Positions 42,802 to 51,825 of a DNA stretch of 64,000 bases are shown here, piece after piece. Positions within the stretch are counted from its first letter, which is position 1, and each line of letters opens with the position of its first letter. Below the pieces are notes generated by a model. It did not search any database, was not told where the DNA came from, and saw nothing but the letters and a program-made list of their open reading frames with translations. Where the stretch lies: contig NZ_QLUW01000001.1 of assembly GCF_003268025.1 (NCBI RefSeq), positions 1,960,830 to 2,024,829 on the forward strand, written 5' to 3'. This DNA comes from Paenibacillus montanisoli (lineage in GTDB: Bacteria > Bacillota > Bacilli > Paenibacillales > Paenibacillaceae). The position numbers and the translations under genes were made by a program.

Positions 42802-44103
42802 CTAAAAACTCGCCTCAACCAGCAAGTTGGCCGACCATTCACGCACACTTTGTTCCAGTTGGCGAGCAATATCCGGATATTGAGATGCAACGTTGATTCT
42901 CTCGCCAGGATCCATTTCCAAATCGGATAAATGGACGACGTCCGGCTGTCCGCGGTCAAAGTCCAATTTGCCGTTTAGGACAAGCTTCCACTTGCCTTCA
43001 CGGACGGCGAGCTGTCCGCCAGATTCCCAGAATATCTGCTTATGCGGGCTTCGTATACCTGCGGTAACGACAGACGCCATGCTAAGTCCGTCTATATCGC
43101 TAAGCTCAACGGTATGAAGTCCTGCCAGCTCAAGCATGGTGGGTACAACATCGGCCATCATGCCGATTTCACCGCATACTTGCCCACCGGCAATCGTCCC
43201 CGGATAGGCCATGATCGCAGGCATGCGAATGCCTCCTTCGAAGAGGCTTGCCTTATGTCCCCTGAATTTTCCGGCGCTGCCTCCGTAATAGACATCTTGC
43301 GTCCCATCGAGCCAGTTCCGCGATTCCGATGATGGTCCGTTATCACTGGAGAAGAAGATAATGCTATTCTCGTACAACCCATTTCTCTTCAACGCGGCCA
43401 CAATCTCTCCCACGCCGTCATCCACGGCGGAGATCATCGCCGCCATCACTTGACGGTCCCAAGGTAAGTGCTTGTAGCGGTTCATATACTTCTGCGGCGC
43501 GTGCATCGGATAATGCGGCGCGTTATAAGCCGCGTACAAGAAGAACGGCTCCTCCTTGTGAGCTTCAATATAGTCCACTGATTTCTGAGTGATAAGATTG
43601 GTCAAATATTCGCCGTTGCTCCAGACTTCCTCATCATTGTGCCACAAATCGTGAAGCGGATTCACGTGCGGGACACCCCAATAGAAAATGTGCGAATAAT
43701 AATCCACGCATCCCGACAGAAATCCGAAGTATTCATCAAAGCCGCGTGCGTTAGGGCGGCACTCCTCGGTAGAGCCCAAATGCCACTTGCCATATAAGGC
43801 AGTACGATAACCGGCTTCCTTCACTCGCTCCGCCAACGTCTTCGCATCCGGCTTCAAGCCGAGGGTTCTGCGGCTGCCGCCCAGAATTTCAGTGACACCC
43901 GCTCTAGCCGGAAATTTACCCGTTAGCAAGGCTGCCCTGGAAGGCGAACAAACTGGTGAATTCGAGTACCAATTCGTGAACTGAACGCCATCCGCGGCTA
44001 GGGCGTCCAAGTGAGGAGTCCGAATCATGTCCGATCCGAAACAACCAAGATCTCCATACCCGAGATCATCGCAATAAATAATGATCAAGTTTGGCTTTGC
44101 CAT
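42802..44103 (-). CDS. Sulfatase (arylsulfatase type, formylglycine-dependent)
   Basis: A 433-residue alkaline-phosphatase-superfamily sulfatase. The active-site motif CSPSR starts at C52 and fits the C-x-P-S-R consensus for conversion of Cys to formylglycine. Metal ligands are IIIYCDDLGYGD (two Asp) and FFSSDNGPS (Asp, Asn), with GKWHLG and the HYPMHAP region in between. No signal peptide is present, so the enzyme is cytosolic and should act on imported sulfated sugars. No formylglycine-generating enzyme or anSME gene is in the window. It heads an operon with the isomerase at 41.9 kb. A partial cre-like word lies near 44150-44165. Confidence 0.92.
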   Translation of the reverse strand: MAKPNLIIIYCDDLGYGDLGCFGSDMIRTPHLDALAADGVQFTNWYSNSPVCSPSRAALLTGKFPARAGVTEILGGSRRTLGLKPDAKTLAERVKEAGYRTALYGKWHLGSTEECRPNARGFDEYFGFLSGCVDYYSHIFYWGVPHVNPLHDLWHNDEEVWSNGEYLTNLITQKSVDYIEAHKEEPFFLYAAYNAPHYPMHAPQKYMNRYKHLPWDRQVMAAMISAVDDGVGEIVAALKRNGLYENSIIFFSSDNGPSSESRNWLDGTQDVYYGGSAGKFRGHKASLFEGGIRMPAIMAYPGTIAGGQVCGEIGMMADVVPTMLELAGLHTVELSDIDGLSMASVVTAGIRSPHKQIFWESGGQLAVREGKWKLVLNGKLDFDRGQPDVVHLSDLEMDPGERINVASQYPDIARQLEQSVREWSANLLVEASF

Positions 44104-44276
44104 TGCTCTCCCGCCTTTTTCCGAAAAATGTGATCATGTCTTAAACATAGAACGCTTTCAGAATAAAGGAGGCTACTTCAATCCGTCAATTCGCATGATT
44201 CACTTTATTTTCAAAATTCGGAAATCAAATCCGTCACCGAACTTTGTTCGGACAATGTTCATGTCCTCCGACAAAG

Positions 44277-44301
44277 TAAAAAATCCGCGGAAACCGCGGA
44301 T
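44277..44301 (-). terminator. Terminator with the ATCCGCGG stem (copy 2 of 3)
   Basis: The same 19-base hairpin as at 28035-28053, followed by six T on the minus strand, just after the YciI gene. The rest of 44104-44311 shows no gene. Confidence 0.8.
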
Positions 44302-44311
44302 CTTCTTGCGT

Positions 44312-44635
44312 TTATTTCGGTAAGACCGCCATCATCTGATAATAGTCCATCGTCATCACTCCTGCGATTACGGCAGGATCTTCAGCGATGAGTTGTGGAA
44401 CTTGGTCTGCGTTCTCGACTTCAATGATGGCGAGTCCATGAGGATCGTTCGGCTTTAGAACCGGTCCAAAAACCAGCGCAATTCCTTGATTCTGCCTGTC
44501 CGTCCAATAGGCGATGTGTTGCTGCATGATTTTTCGTTCTTCTACGGTCATATCCTGATGAAAAGTGGATCTTGGCGGCATAGACCATAACATGAAGTGC
44601 ATTTTTCCTGGATTGCTTGCCGTATTATCCGACAT
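44312..44635 (-). CDS. YciI family protein
   Basis: A 107-residue protein of the YciI-like family (ferredoxin-like alpha/beta barrel). It opens with MHFMLWSMPPRSTFHQ and continues through RKIMQQHIAYWTDRQNQG, a LVFGPVLKPNDPHGLAIIEV strand pair and DPAVIAGVMTMDYYQM. The family includes small dehydrohalogenase-like or muconolactone-isomerase-like enzymes; most have no known reaction. The ATG at 44635 has GGAGG about 10 nt upstream. It is monocistronic. Confidence 0.8.
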   Translation of the reverse strand: MSDNTASNPGKMHFMLWSMPPRSTFHQDMTVEERKIMQQHIAYWTDRQNQGIALVFGPVLKPNDPHGLAIIEVENADQVPQLIAEDPAVIAGVMTMDYYQMMAVLPK

Positions 44636-44720
44636 TACGAAAAAACCTCCATTATTCAACCTTGTTAGAGTCCACCTTATATTACCACAAATGGAACGAA
44701 CACGATAATAGAACGCTTTT

Positions 44721-44755
44721 AAAAAGAAAAGCCCGCTTCCATAGTGGAGCGGGCT
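44721..44755 (-). terminator. Intrinsic terminator overlapping the end of the 87-aa gene
   Basis: An AGCCCGCTTCC / GGAGCGGGCT stem followed by TTTTCTTTTT on the minus strand. The stem begins in the stop codon of the minus-strand gene. Confidence 0.75.
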
Positions 44756-45011
44756 ACTTAATAAGCTTCAATTTGGGTCTTGACCATTCTGGTTTCGATA
44801 TTTCATCATGCACTCTTAACCACCATGAATAATGCAACCCCAATGTGTATAGAGCCATTCGTAGTTTCAGTTCGAATTTCTCTCTGTCTTCAAAAGGGAT
44901 GTCGTGAACGGTTTTAACAACATAATCATTCATATTAACGCTTTTAGGAACTCGTTTTCTGACTCTTTCTAACCGTTCTTGAAGTGTCATCTCCCACCTT
45001 TGTTTGGCCAT
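44754..45011 (-). CDS. Hypothetical protein, 85 aa
   Basis: A small basic, helical protein of unknown function (TLQERLERVRKRVP, FEDREKFELKLRMALYTLG). It has tryptophan pairs near the end (YSWWLRVHDEISKPEW). The ATG at 45011 has AGAGGACGG upstream, and the stop is built into a strong terminator, so the gene is probably real. The composition could suit a small nucleic-acid or protein-binding factor, but nothing in the sequence proves that. The 45012-45139 gap holds nothing recognisable. Confidence 0.6.
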   Translation of the reverse strand: MAKQRWEMTLQERLERVRKRVPKSVNMNDYVVKTVHDIPFEDREKFELKLRMALYTLGLHYSWWLRVHDEISKPEWSRPKLKLIK

Positions 45012-45139
45012 TGACAATCCGTCCTCTATCAGTTATTTCACATGCCCTAGTATCAGCCAGGTCATGTGCCTATTAATTCAATTATTGCCGAATTAATAGA
45101 TGCTAATACAAATTATCCTTTAACTCTCCTTATTGACCA

Positions 45140-45571
45140 TCATTCTTCGACCGCGCGAAAATAGTGCCCATCCGGATCATAGAAGGTAAAATAACCGAAA
45201 GCATCAGTAAAAACAGGTTCATGATCAATATGGGCTCCGGCTTGTTTAATCCGTTCATGCAAAGCTAGCAAATCATTCGTTAAAAACTCAACCATCGTCA
45301 CGTGCCCCATGCTGCTTGTAATAAAGAATGAACGAGGAAATACAAACTTCAATTGCGTGACATCCTCCGGCTTGGTTTCCATCAAAAAAATACCCGGGCC
45401 GTTTCCGTTTTTCAAAGCAACATGCGCCTCTCCAAATGAATAATCCGCTGAAATCAATTCATAGCCCAACGCATCGCAATAAAAATCCACCGATTTTTTC
45501 AAATTCGTGACTGGAACTCTCATGCAACAGTATCCGATCACGTCTGCACCACTCATTTTTTTGTTCAACAT
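45140..45571 (-). CDS. VOC family protein (glyoxalase/bleomycin resistance fold)
   Basis: A 143-residue vicinal-oxygen-chelate protein with two beta-alpha-beta-beta-beta modules: CCMRVPVTNLKKSVDFYCDA, then the second half opening GHVTMVEFLTNDL and ending FTFYDPDGHYFRAVEE. The C-terminal Glu and the conserved DPDGH turn are typical. VOC proteins include glyoxalase I, dioxygenases and antibiotic-binding proteins. AAAGGAG lies upstream of the ATG at 45571. It is monocistronic; function unassigned. Confidence 0.85.
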   Translation of the reverse strand: MLNKKMSGADVIGYCCMRVPVTNLKKSVDFYCDALGYELISADYSFGEAHVALKNGNGPGIFLMETKPEDVTQLKFVFPRSFFITSSMGHVTMVEFLTNDLLALHERIKQAGAHIDHEPVFTDAFGYFTFYDPDGHYFRAVEE

Positions 45572-45685
45572 AGTCTACATTCTCCTTTTTTAAAGTAATC
45601 TCACTCTCCATTGCCTCTGCCCCACACCATGCTTTATACCGTAAACTTCCACATGGGTTACCCAGTAACCTTTCCGACAGCATAA

Positions 45686-45712
45686 AATAAAACATCCGCG
45701 GAAACCGCGGAT
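45686..45712 (-). terminator. Hairpin with the ATCCGCGG stem (copy 3 of 3)
   Basis: The third copy of the 19-base hairpin seen at 28.0 and 44.3 kb, here with a poor T tract (GTTTTATTTTATG) on the minus strand. Confidence 0.6.
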
Positions 45713-45787
45713 CTAATCGTTGGTAATCACGTTGATTTGTGAAGCTTAAATTAGACCTTTCGTTTTCATAACTTGATCGAAAACTGA

Positions 45788-45811
45788 AAGAAGCCCGCGT
45801 TTTCTCGCGGA
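45788..45811 (-). terminator. Intrinsic terminator after the sugar-acid operon
   Basis: CCGCG / CGCGG stem (GTCCGCG with CGCGGGC on the minus strand) followed by TTCTTTC, 27 bp after the stop of the last SDR gene. Confidence 0.6.
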
Positions 45812-45837
45812 CTCCATTCGGACAGTGTTCTTGACGA

Positions 45838-46608
45838 CTAGATACCTAACCCTCCGGCGATGGAGAGCTCCGTTCCCGTTACCTGGCTGGATTCGTCCGA
45901 CAGCAGGTAAACGACCCCATACGCCATATCCTCCGCAGTCTGCATGCGCCCGCTCGGAATGCGGGTTGCCGCCCATTCATGCAGCTGATCCTCGGAAATG
46001 CCGTTTTTCCCATGAAGCTCCACTTCCCCTTCGGACGCCACCCAGCCAACGGTTACCCAGTTAGAACGGATGCCGTCCTTGGCATAATTGACCCCGATAT
46101 GACGGTTAAGCGTCCGCAGCGCACCTTTTGAGCAGGCGTATGCCGCAAGATCCTTGGATCCTTTATATCCGTTTGTAGAACCGATTTGAACGATTGAGCC
46201 TCCACCGGTCCTCATCATCGCCTGTATGGCATATTTCGAACAGAAGAAAGCCCCTTTTACATTGACATCGAATATGGAATCGAATAATTCCTCCGTCGTA
46301 TCCAGCATCGTACCTCGGGGAAAAATGCCCGCGTTATTCACAAGACCGTCGATTCGTCCGAAATGCGCTGCCGACTCCTCGAACAATTCGCGGCAAGCCG
46401 CCTCGCTGCCGATATCTTTTTGAATGAACAGCGCTTCGGTGCCCGTAGTTTCCGCAATCTGCGAGACTACCTGACTCCCGTCCCGTTCGTTCCTCCCGCT
46501 GATCACCACTTTCGCGCCTTCGGCCGCGCACATCAGGGCGATGCCTTTCCCGATCCCTTTCGTCCCGCCGGTCACTACGATCACTTTGCCATCCAGACGG
46601 TTACGCAT
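45838..46608 (-). CDS. SDR family oxidoreductase
   Basis: A 256-residue classical short-chain dehydrogenase. The cofactor motif is TGGTKGIGKG (residues 14-23), followed by NNAGIF, the serine in VQIGSTNGYKG and the catalytic YACSK. It is the last gene of a five-gene unit with a YjhG-type dehydratase, two other SDRs and a TIM-barrel isomerase. A natural role is oxidation of a sugar or of a 2-keto-3-deoxy sugar acid. The substrate is not visible in the sequence. Confidence 0.9.
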   Translation of the reverse strand: MRNRLDGKVIVVTGGTKGIGKGIALMCAAEGAKVVISGRNERDGSQVVSQIAETTGTEALFIQKDIGSEAACRELFEESAAHFGRIDGLVNNAGIFPRGTMLDTTEELFDSIFDVNVKGAFFCSKYAIQAMMRTGGGSIVQIGSTNGYKGSKDLAAYACSKGALRTLNRHIGVNYAKDGIRSNWVTVGWVASEGEVELHGKNGISEDQLHEWAATRIPSGRMQTAEDMAYGVVYLLSDESSQVTGTELSIAGGLGI

Positions 46609-46626
46609 GATCCATCACCCTCCCGT

Positions 46627-48609
46627 CTATTGCTTGGATCTAGCCAACGCTTCCATACCCGCTTGCAGCGTTTCGACGATTCGATCGACATCGTATATGC
46701 TGCCTCTCCACGTTCCTCCGCTTGCTGCTTGAAGAGCAGCCCAAAGCCGGGTGTCGTCCGGCAGCTTTGGATCGGCCGCAAGGTCCTGGTGCAATGGACG
46801 AGCAGCCAGTATAGCCGCGCCGGTTTCCGGACTAAAGCGCTCATCGCCTTGACCGATAAAATGAATGCTGCCTTCCAGCTTATTGCGATCTATGCAGACT
46901 TCAATCCAATCGCCGTTTTGCACTTTACCGATTGGACCGCCGGCCAGCGCCTCCGGACCGATATGACCGATGCAGGCTCCGGTCGACACCCCGGAGAAGC
47001 GGGCATCCGTGAGCAGCGTCACATGCTTTCCGAATGGCAAATGCTTTAAAGAGGAGGTCAACTGGTAGGTTTCCTCCATCCCCGTTCCCGAAGGACCTCT
47101 GCCGATCAGCACCATAATATCGCCCGCCTTTATTTGGCCGAGCTTAATCGCCTTAACCGCCTCTTTCTCGGATGTGAAAACCTTGGCCTGCCCGATATGG
47201 CGATAAAAGCCGTCTTCGCCGACAACGTCGGGATCGATTGCCGTGGACTTGATGACGGATCCTTCCGGGGCCAGATTACCGGTTGGAAAAGTCACCGTGG
47301 ACGTCAATCCCCTGGCGGATGCCCGCTCCGGGCTCATAATGACCTGATCCGGGTCAATGCCGTCGGTATCCTGCAGCCGTTTGCGAATTTCATGGCGCCG
47401 CTCGGAATCCTCCCACCAATCCAATAGATTAGCAAGAGATTCGCCCGCTACGGTCTTTACCTTCAGATTGAGCAGACCGAGTTTACGAAGATGCAGCATG
47501 ACCTCCGGAACGCCGCCCGCCATAAACACTCGAATAGTAGGATGATATTCCGGTCCGTTCGGAAGTACGCTCACAAGCCGCGGAACCGCCTTGTTCATTC
47601 GGGTCCAATCCGCTACATCCGGGATGCGGCATGAGGCCGCATGGGCAATAGCGGGGATATGAAGCAGCAAATTCGTGGAACCGCCGAATGCGGCATGAAC
47701 CGCCATGGCATTCTCGATGGATGCGTCAGTCAAGATATCCCGCATGGTCATTCCGCTAGCGTTCATCCATTGAACAGCCCTCGCCGATTGTCTGGCAATG
47801 TCGCGCCAGATCGGCTGGCCGGAAGGAGCGAGCGCCGAATGCGGCAGTGACATGCCCAGCGCCTCGGCGACAACCTGTGCCGAGGCGGCAGTGCCGAGAA
47901 ATTGGCAGCCGCCTCCCGGCGTGGCGCACACGCGGCAGCCCAAATCGGCCGCTTCGTCCAGCGTGATTTGACCATTCGCGAAACGCGCGCCGATGGTCTG
48001 GATCTTGGCCGCGTCTTCGCCGACAGTCGGCGGCAGCGTGACGCCCCCTGGTACGATGATCGCGGGAAGATCATGCATCGCCGCGAGGGCAATCATCATG
48101 GCGGGCAGTCCTTTGTCACAAGTGCCCACCCCAATGACGCCGCTCCTTGTCGGTAACGAACGGATCAGGCGCCGGTATACGATTGCCGCATCGTTGCGGT
48201 AGGGCAGCGAGTCGAACATCCCGGTCGTCCCTTGCGAACGGCCGTCGCAGGGATCACTGACAAAGGCGGCGAACGGCACCCCGCCGAGCGCGCTCACCTC
48301 AAGCGCCGCATCCTTTACGAGAAGGCCTACTTCCCAGTGGCCGGTATGGTAGCCGAGCGCGATCGGCGTTCCGTCCTCGCCGCGGACACCGCCCTGCGTA
48401 CTTAGAATAAGAATCTGCTTGCCGAGAAGCCGATCCGGCTTCCAACCCATGCCGACATTTTGGCTCATGCCGAATAAATCCCCGCTCGGGAGATTCATCA
48501 GCATATCGGAAGTCAGCGGCAGCTTGCCCTCCGGGCCTGCTGCGTGGGTGAAGATGTCATAATGGCTCGGCTCCTCCGGCCCCATGATGAAACGTAATGC
48601 TTCTGTCAT
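46627..48609 (-). CDS. YjhG/YagF family sugar-acid dehydratase (IlvD/Edd superfamily)
   Basis: A 660-residue iron-sulfur dehydratase. The cluster cysteines are in [23 protein letters not shown] and [15 protein letters not shown]. The C-terminal half has the [20 protein letters not shown] and [21 protein letters not shown] motifs of the superfamily. The size and the N-terminal [15 protein letters not shown] match the YjhG/YagF group, whose members dehydrate D-xylonate and related aldonates to 2-keto-3-deoxy acids. With the flanking dehydrogenases it points to a non-phosphorylated oxidative sugar route. No aldolase gene is in the operon. Confidence 0.92.
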   Translation of the reverse strand: MTEALRFIMGPEEPSHYDIFTHAAGPEGKLPLTSDMLMNLPSGDLFGMSQNVGMGWKPDRLLGKQILILSTQGGVRGEDGTPIALGYHTGHWEVGLLVKDAALEVSALGGVPFAAFVSDPCDGRSQGTTGMFDSLPYRNDAAIVYRRLIRSLPTRSGVIGVGTCDKGLPAMMIALAAMHDLPAIIVPGGVTLPPTVGEDAAKIQTIGARFANGQITLDEAADLGCRVCATPGGGCQFLGTAASAQVVAEALGMSLPHSALAPSGQPIWRDIARQSARAVQWMNASGMTMRDILTDASIENAMAVHAAFGGSTNLLLHIPAIAHAASCRIPDVADWTRMNKAVPRLVSVLPNGPEYHPTIRVFMAGGVPEVMLHLRKLGLLNLKVKTVAGESLANLLDWWEDSERRHEIRKRLQDTDGIDPDQVIMSPERASARGLTSTVTFPTGNLAPEGSVIKSTAIDPDVVGEDGFYRHIGQAKVFTSEKEAVKAIKLGQIKAGDIMVLIGRGPSGTGMEETYQLTSSLKHLPFGKHVTLLTDARFSGVSTGACIGHIGPEALAGGPIGKVQNGDWIEVCIDRNKLEGSIHFIGQGDERFSPETGAAILAARPLHQDLAADPKLPDDTRLWAALQAASGGTWRGSIYDVDRIVETLQAGMEALARSKQ

Positions 48610-48633
48610 TGCTTTACCTCACCCTCAAGTACG

Positions 48634-49416
48634 TTATTTCCAGCATACAATCGTATCGCCGGATAAGGCGTCCGAAGCGGAGCCGCACAGGAACAGGACG
48701 ATGCTTGACATGTCTTCGGGCTGCGCGATGCGCTGCAGGCGGGATCGCCCTTCTTCGCTTCGCACCGTCCGCGTTGCAAGAAATCTGCCGGTATAGGTCG
48801 GAGCCGGCGATATGCAGTTCACGTTCACATCATAGGGACGCAGCTGTTCCGCAAGGCTTCTCGTGTACGAAGAAATGCCCGTCTTGGCCGCGGCATAAAT
48901 GATCCCCGTTGTCACCGGCACATGCCCCGCAATCGAGCCAACATTCACGATCTTGCCGGCTCTCCTCTCCCTCATATGCGAGCCCGCAAATTTGCAGGCA
49001 TACATGGTGGACAGCAGATTTCGTTCGACAACCGAACGAATATCGTCAACGGAAATATCAAGGGCATCGTTCGGATCCGGGCGAGGCGTGTTAAGGCCTA
49101 TATCTCCCCCCGCGTTATTAACGAGAATATCCAATGAACCCAACTCGGTTATCGCGTTTTCGATTAGCCGCTGCACTTGAGCCGGATCGGCCAAATCGGC
49201 TGCGATAAATGCCGATTTGACGCCAAGCTGTCTGATTTCTTCGGCAACGGCATGGCCGGAGGCCGCTTCGTTGAATTCGGCTGCCGAACTATCCCGAATG
49301 TCATGAATGATGACGTTGGCACCGGCGCGGGCCAGGTCTAGGGCGTATTGCTTGCCAAGTCCCCGGCTGGAACCGGTAACTAACGCATTTTTACCTTGCA
49401 ATCCCGTCGTAAGCAA
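48634..49416 (-). CDS. SDR family oxidoreductase
   Basis: A 260-residue classical short-chain dehydrogenase with TGSSRGLGKQYALDLARAGA, NNAGGDIG, the serine in VNVGSIAGHVP and the catalytic YAAAK. The start is TTG at 49416, 4 nt behind a GGGGGGAT site that overlaps the stop of the upstream isomerase gene, so translation is coupled. Likely a sugar or sugar-acid dehydrogenase of the operon. Confidence 0.88.
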   Translation of the reverse strand: MLTTGLQGKNALVTGSSRGLGKQYALDLARAGANVIIHDIRDSSAAEFNEAASGHAVAEEIRQLGVKSAFIAADLADPAQVQRLIENAITELGSLDILVNNAGGDIGLNTPRPDPNDALDISVDDIRSVVERNLLSTMYACKFAGSHMRERRAGKIVNVGSIAGHVPVTTGIIYAAAKTGISSYTRSLAEQLRPYDVNVNCISPAPTYTGRFLATRTVRSEEGRSRLQRIAQPEDMSSIVLFLCGSASDALSGDTIVCWK

Positions 49417-49418
49417 AG

Positions 49419-50423
49419 CTATCCCCCCTGAGTCAATGTGGATTCACTGCGCTTCTCAAGCTTGCGGATTTGATTCGAAAGGTACGCCATGGCGATATCC
49501 ATCTCTTCCATCTCGTACTTCGCAATCTCATCCGGTGTCTGCCCTAACTCGAATGGCGTTCTCCAATCGCCTTTATATCTGGCCCGATCCTCCACGAAGC
49601 GAAGGAGACGGGTTAGCTGCCTTGCCGTGCGCGGCGGATATTCGGTCCAGAAATCCTCCTGAAGCACCCGCACATGCCGCGCTTCCAGCGCGCCGTGTTC
49701 CACGGACATCGTCACATCCGGGTTCATCTCGCCCATCACCTGGAAAAGATCCGGAAAGTCGATGACTCCTTGTCCGAGCGGACAGCGTACGAGCCGGTAG
49801 CCTTCCTCCGACCAATAGATTTTGTAATCCTTCAAATGCGCGTTCTTGACATACGGCGCGACGCTCCGAAAGAAGTCGGCAGGATGTTCGGCCGTGGCGA
49901 GCGGGTTGCCGGTATCCAGCGTAATCCCGAACCGTTTAGAACCGATCGTTTCGCACAGCCAAAGCAATTCTTCGGAAGCCAGATCCTGGTGGTTCTCCAC
50001 CGCAAGATTGATTCCGGTCGCCTCCGCGACTTCAGTGGCTTCTTGAAACGCGCTCAAAATTTGCTGCAGAAACGGCTGCCATTTTCCTTCCATATGCCGC
50101 CGGTCGCCTCCGAATTTAGCGCCGCCCACTACAGTACGGAGCGTAATTGCTCCGGCCTGCTTGGCCATCTGAAGCGCCTTCGCTAGTGCGGCCGTATCGT
50201 AACCGCCGGTCGCGACATTGATGAACATGCTTTTCTGCTTCGCATAAGCGGCAACTTCAGCCGGGTCGCTCTGCGCAAGTATGTCCAGAGGAATTTCTAC
50301 GCCTTGAAGGCCATAAGCCTCCGCCATATCGATCTGTTCCTTGGCCGTAATGCGGACCCGGTTAGACCCGGCAGGCAGCCCCATATGATATACCGTACCG
50401 TAAGCGGTAAGTCCGAATCTCAT
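49419..50423 (-). CDS. Sugar phosphate isomerase/epimerase (TIM barrel)
   Basis: A 334-residue, somewhat long AP_endonuc_2-type TIM barrel with GLQGVEIPLDIL, INLAVENHQDLA, FGITLDTGNPLA, VKNAHLKDYKIYW and VTMSVEHGALE, giving the Glu/Asp/His/Glu metal set. A C-terminal helical extension of about 60 residues is richer in charged residues. It is the second gene of the sugar-acid operon, 16 bp after the first SDR gene. It may epimerise the sugar acid before dehydration. Confidence 0.88.
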   Translation of the reverse strand: MRFGLTAYGTVYHMGLPAGSNRVRITAKEQIDMAEAYGLQGVEIPLDILAQSDPAEVAAYAKQKSMFINVATGGYDTAALAKALQMAKQAGAITLRTVVGGAKFGGDRRHMEGKWQPFLQQILSAFQEATEVAEATGINLAVENHQDLASEELLWLCETIGSKRFGITLDTGNPLATAEHPADFFRSVAPYVKNAHLKDYKIYWSEEGYRLVRCPLGQGVIDFPDLFQVMGEMNPDVTMSVEHGALEARHVRVLQEDFWTEYPPRTARQLTRLLRFVEDRARYKGDWRTPFELGQTPDEIAKYEMEEMDIAMAYLSNQIRKLEKRSESTLTQGG

Positions 50424-50438
50424 CTCGTACCTCCCTCC

Positions 50439-51194
50439 TTATTCAGCCGTCCATCCGCCGTCGATGACGATAGACGATCCAGTCATGAAGCTGGATGCAT
50501 CGGAAGCGAGGTATACCAATAACCCCGACAGCTCGTCCGGCTTGCCCCAGCGTTTGATAGCCAGATGATTCATGAAGAATTGATTGGCTTCAGGGTTGTT
50601 CATGACGATTTGATTGAGCTCCGTGGCGAAAGGACCCGGGCAGACCGCATTGGCGGTTATGTTATGCTCCGCCCATTCCAGCGCCATCACCTTCGTTAAC
50701 TGAATAAGACCGCCCTTGCTGGAGCAGTAGGCCGACCGTTCCGCCAGCGCGACTGTGCCCAGCATGGATGCAATGTTGATGATCCGACCGAATTTCCGCT
50801 TGATCATATGCGGCACGACTGCTTTCGCGCATAAAAATGGCGCTTTCAAGTTCGTCCCTTGCACGAGCTCCCAGCTTGCCTCGTCATATTCGAGAATCGG
50901 CTTGCGTACATTCACGCCGGCGTTATTGATCAGGATATCAATATGCCCGAACTTCTCGATGACTTCGGAGACCGCCCGCTCTATCTGTGCGTATTCGAGC
51001 ACATTGAGCGCAATTCCTGCCGCTCTTTTTCCCGTTTCTTTGGTCAACGCGGCCGCCGCTTCCTCCGCTTTGTGTAAATCCCGGCTGGTCACGACAACTT
51101 CGGCTCCGGCGCGCCCTAGCGCACGGGCAAATTCCAGCCCAAGCCCCTGTGTCCCTCCCGTAATCAGCGCTGTTTTACCTTCCAATGAAAACAT
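50439..51194 (-). CDS. SDR family oxidoreductase (gluconate 5-dehydrogenase-like)
   Basis: A 251-residue classical SDR, the first gene of the operon. It starts FSLEGKTALITGGTQGLGLE and continues with NNAGVNVRKP, IINIASMLG and the catalytic YCSSK. This pattern is close to the gluconate 5-dehydrogenase / KduD branch acting on sugar acids. The ATG at 51194 is used here with AAGGAG 13 nt upstream; a GTG at 51206 is an alternative but sits directly on the ribosome site. Confidence 0.88.
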   Translation of the reverse strand: MFSLEGKTALITGGTQGLGLEFARALGRAGAEVVVTSRDLHKAEEAAAALTKETGKRAAGIALNVLEYAQIERAVSEVIEKFGHIDILINNAGVNVRKPILEYDEASWELVQGTNLKAPFLCAKAVVPHMIKRKFGRIINIASMLGTVALAERSAYCSSKGGLIQLTKVMALEWAEHNITANAVCPGPFATELNQIVMNNPEANQFFMNHLAIKRWGKPDELSGLLVYLASDASSFMTGSSIVIDGGWTAE

Positions 51195-51620
51195 GCTGCA
51201 GCTCACACTCCTTCCATAGGTTGAATCGCTTGTATCGTTATTTGGTCAAGTTCAATATTTCACTTTACAAGCGCAAAGTCTGTCGAAATAGCTCTAACGC
51301 CATTAATTATTTAATAATCAAAACAATCCGCTGCTTAAACGCAAATAAGCCCGCGATTTATGCGGACAGGAGGTTTATGCGATTATTACCGTGAAATAGC
51401 ATTTTACCGGAAGTTATGACAAATCGGCGAAAAAATACATTTGCGCGATGCGGTGATACATTTTACTTGTCAGCACTACATGATATGGAGGTATTGGAAA
51501 TGGCGATTCACCGCACAATGCGCGGCAGTTTATCGGATCAGCAGCTGGAGCATTACAACCGAGAGGGGTATCTTGTTCTGGAAGGATTGCTGAATGACGA
51601 AGATATGGATGCACCTAGGC

Positions 51621-51634
51621 AGGCACTTCAGGAA
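51621..51634. repeat. Inverted repeat, left arm, at the inversion in the PhyH gene
   Basis: AGGCACTTCAGGAA here is the reverse complement, with one mismatch, of TTCCTAAAGTGCCT at 51812-51825. The two arms flank the inverted segment and both lie in native PhyH coding sequence. Confidence 0.7.
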
Positions 51635-51811
51635 AAGGTGTCCATTTGCTCAACAGGTGATAATAACCTTCAATCCGATCTCGCCAGCTGCGGCTGAATT
51701 TCAATAAATCTTTATCGGTCAATCCGTCGAACAGCTTCGCCAGTCGATATTTGAACGGTTCGTGCTCCAATTTATCGGTAATCAGTCCATTCGCGAACAA
51801 ATCATCGGCAA

Positions 51812-51825
51812 TTCCTAAAGTGCCT
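51812..51825. repeat. Inverted repeat, right arm, at the inversion in the PhyH gene
   Basis: Right partner of the arm at 51621-51634 (13 of 14 positions complementary). It covers the right breakpoint of the inverted segment. Confidence 0.7.

Noticed and set aside
46363..47049. 228-codon plus-strand frame antisense to the SDR and dehydratase genes
   Set aside because: It spans two strongly conserved minus-strand genes and their junction; no ribosome site or recognisable domain.
51648..51812. Programmed invertible switch (site-specific inversion) in the PhyH gene
   Set aside because: Arms are short, no recombinase gene is near, and reversing the segment does not restore the whole frame.
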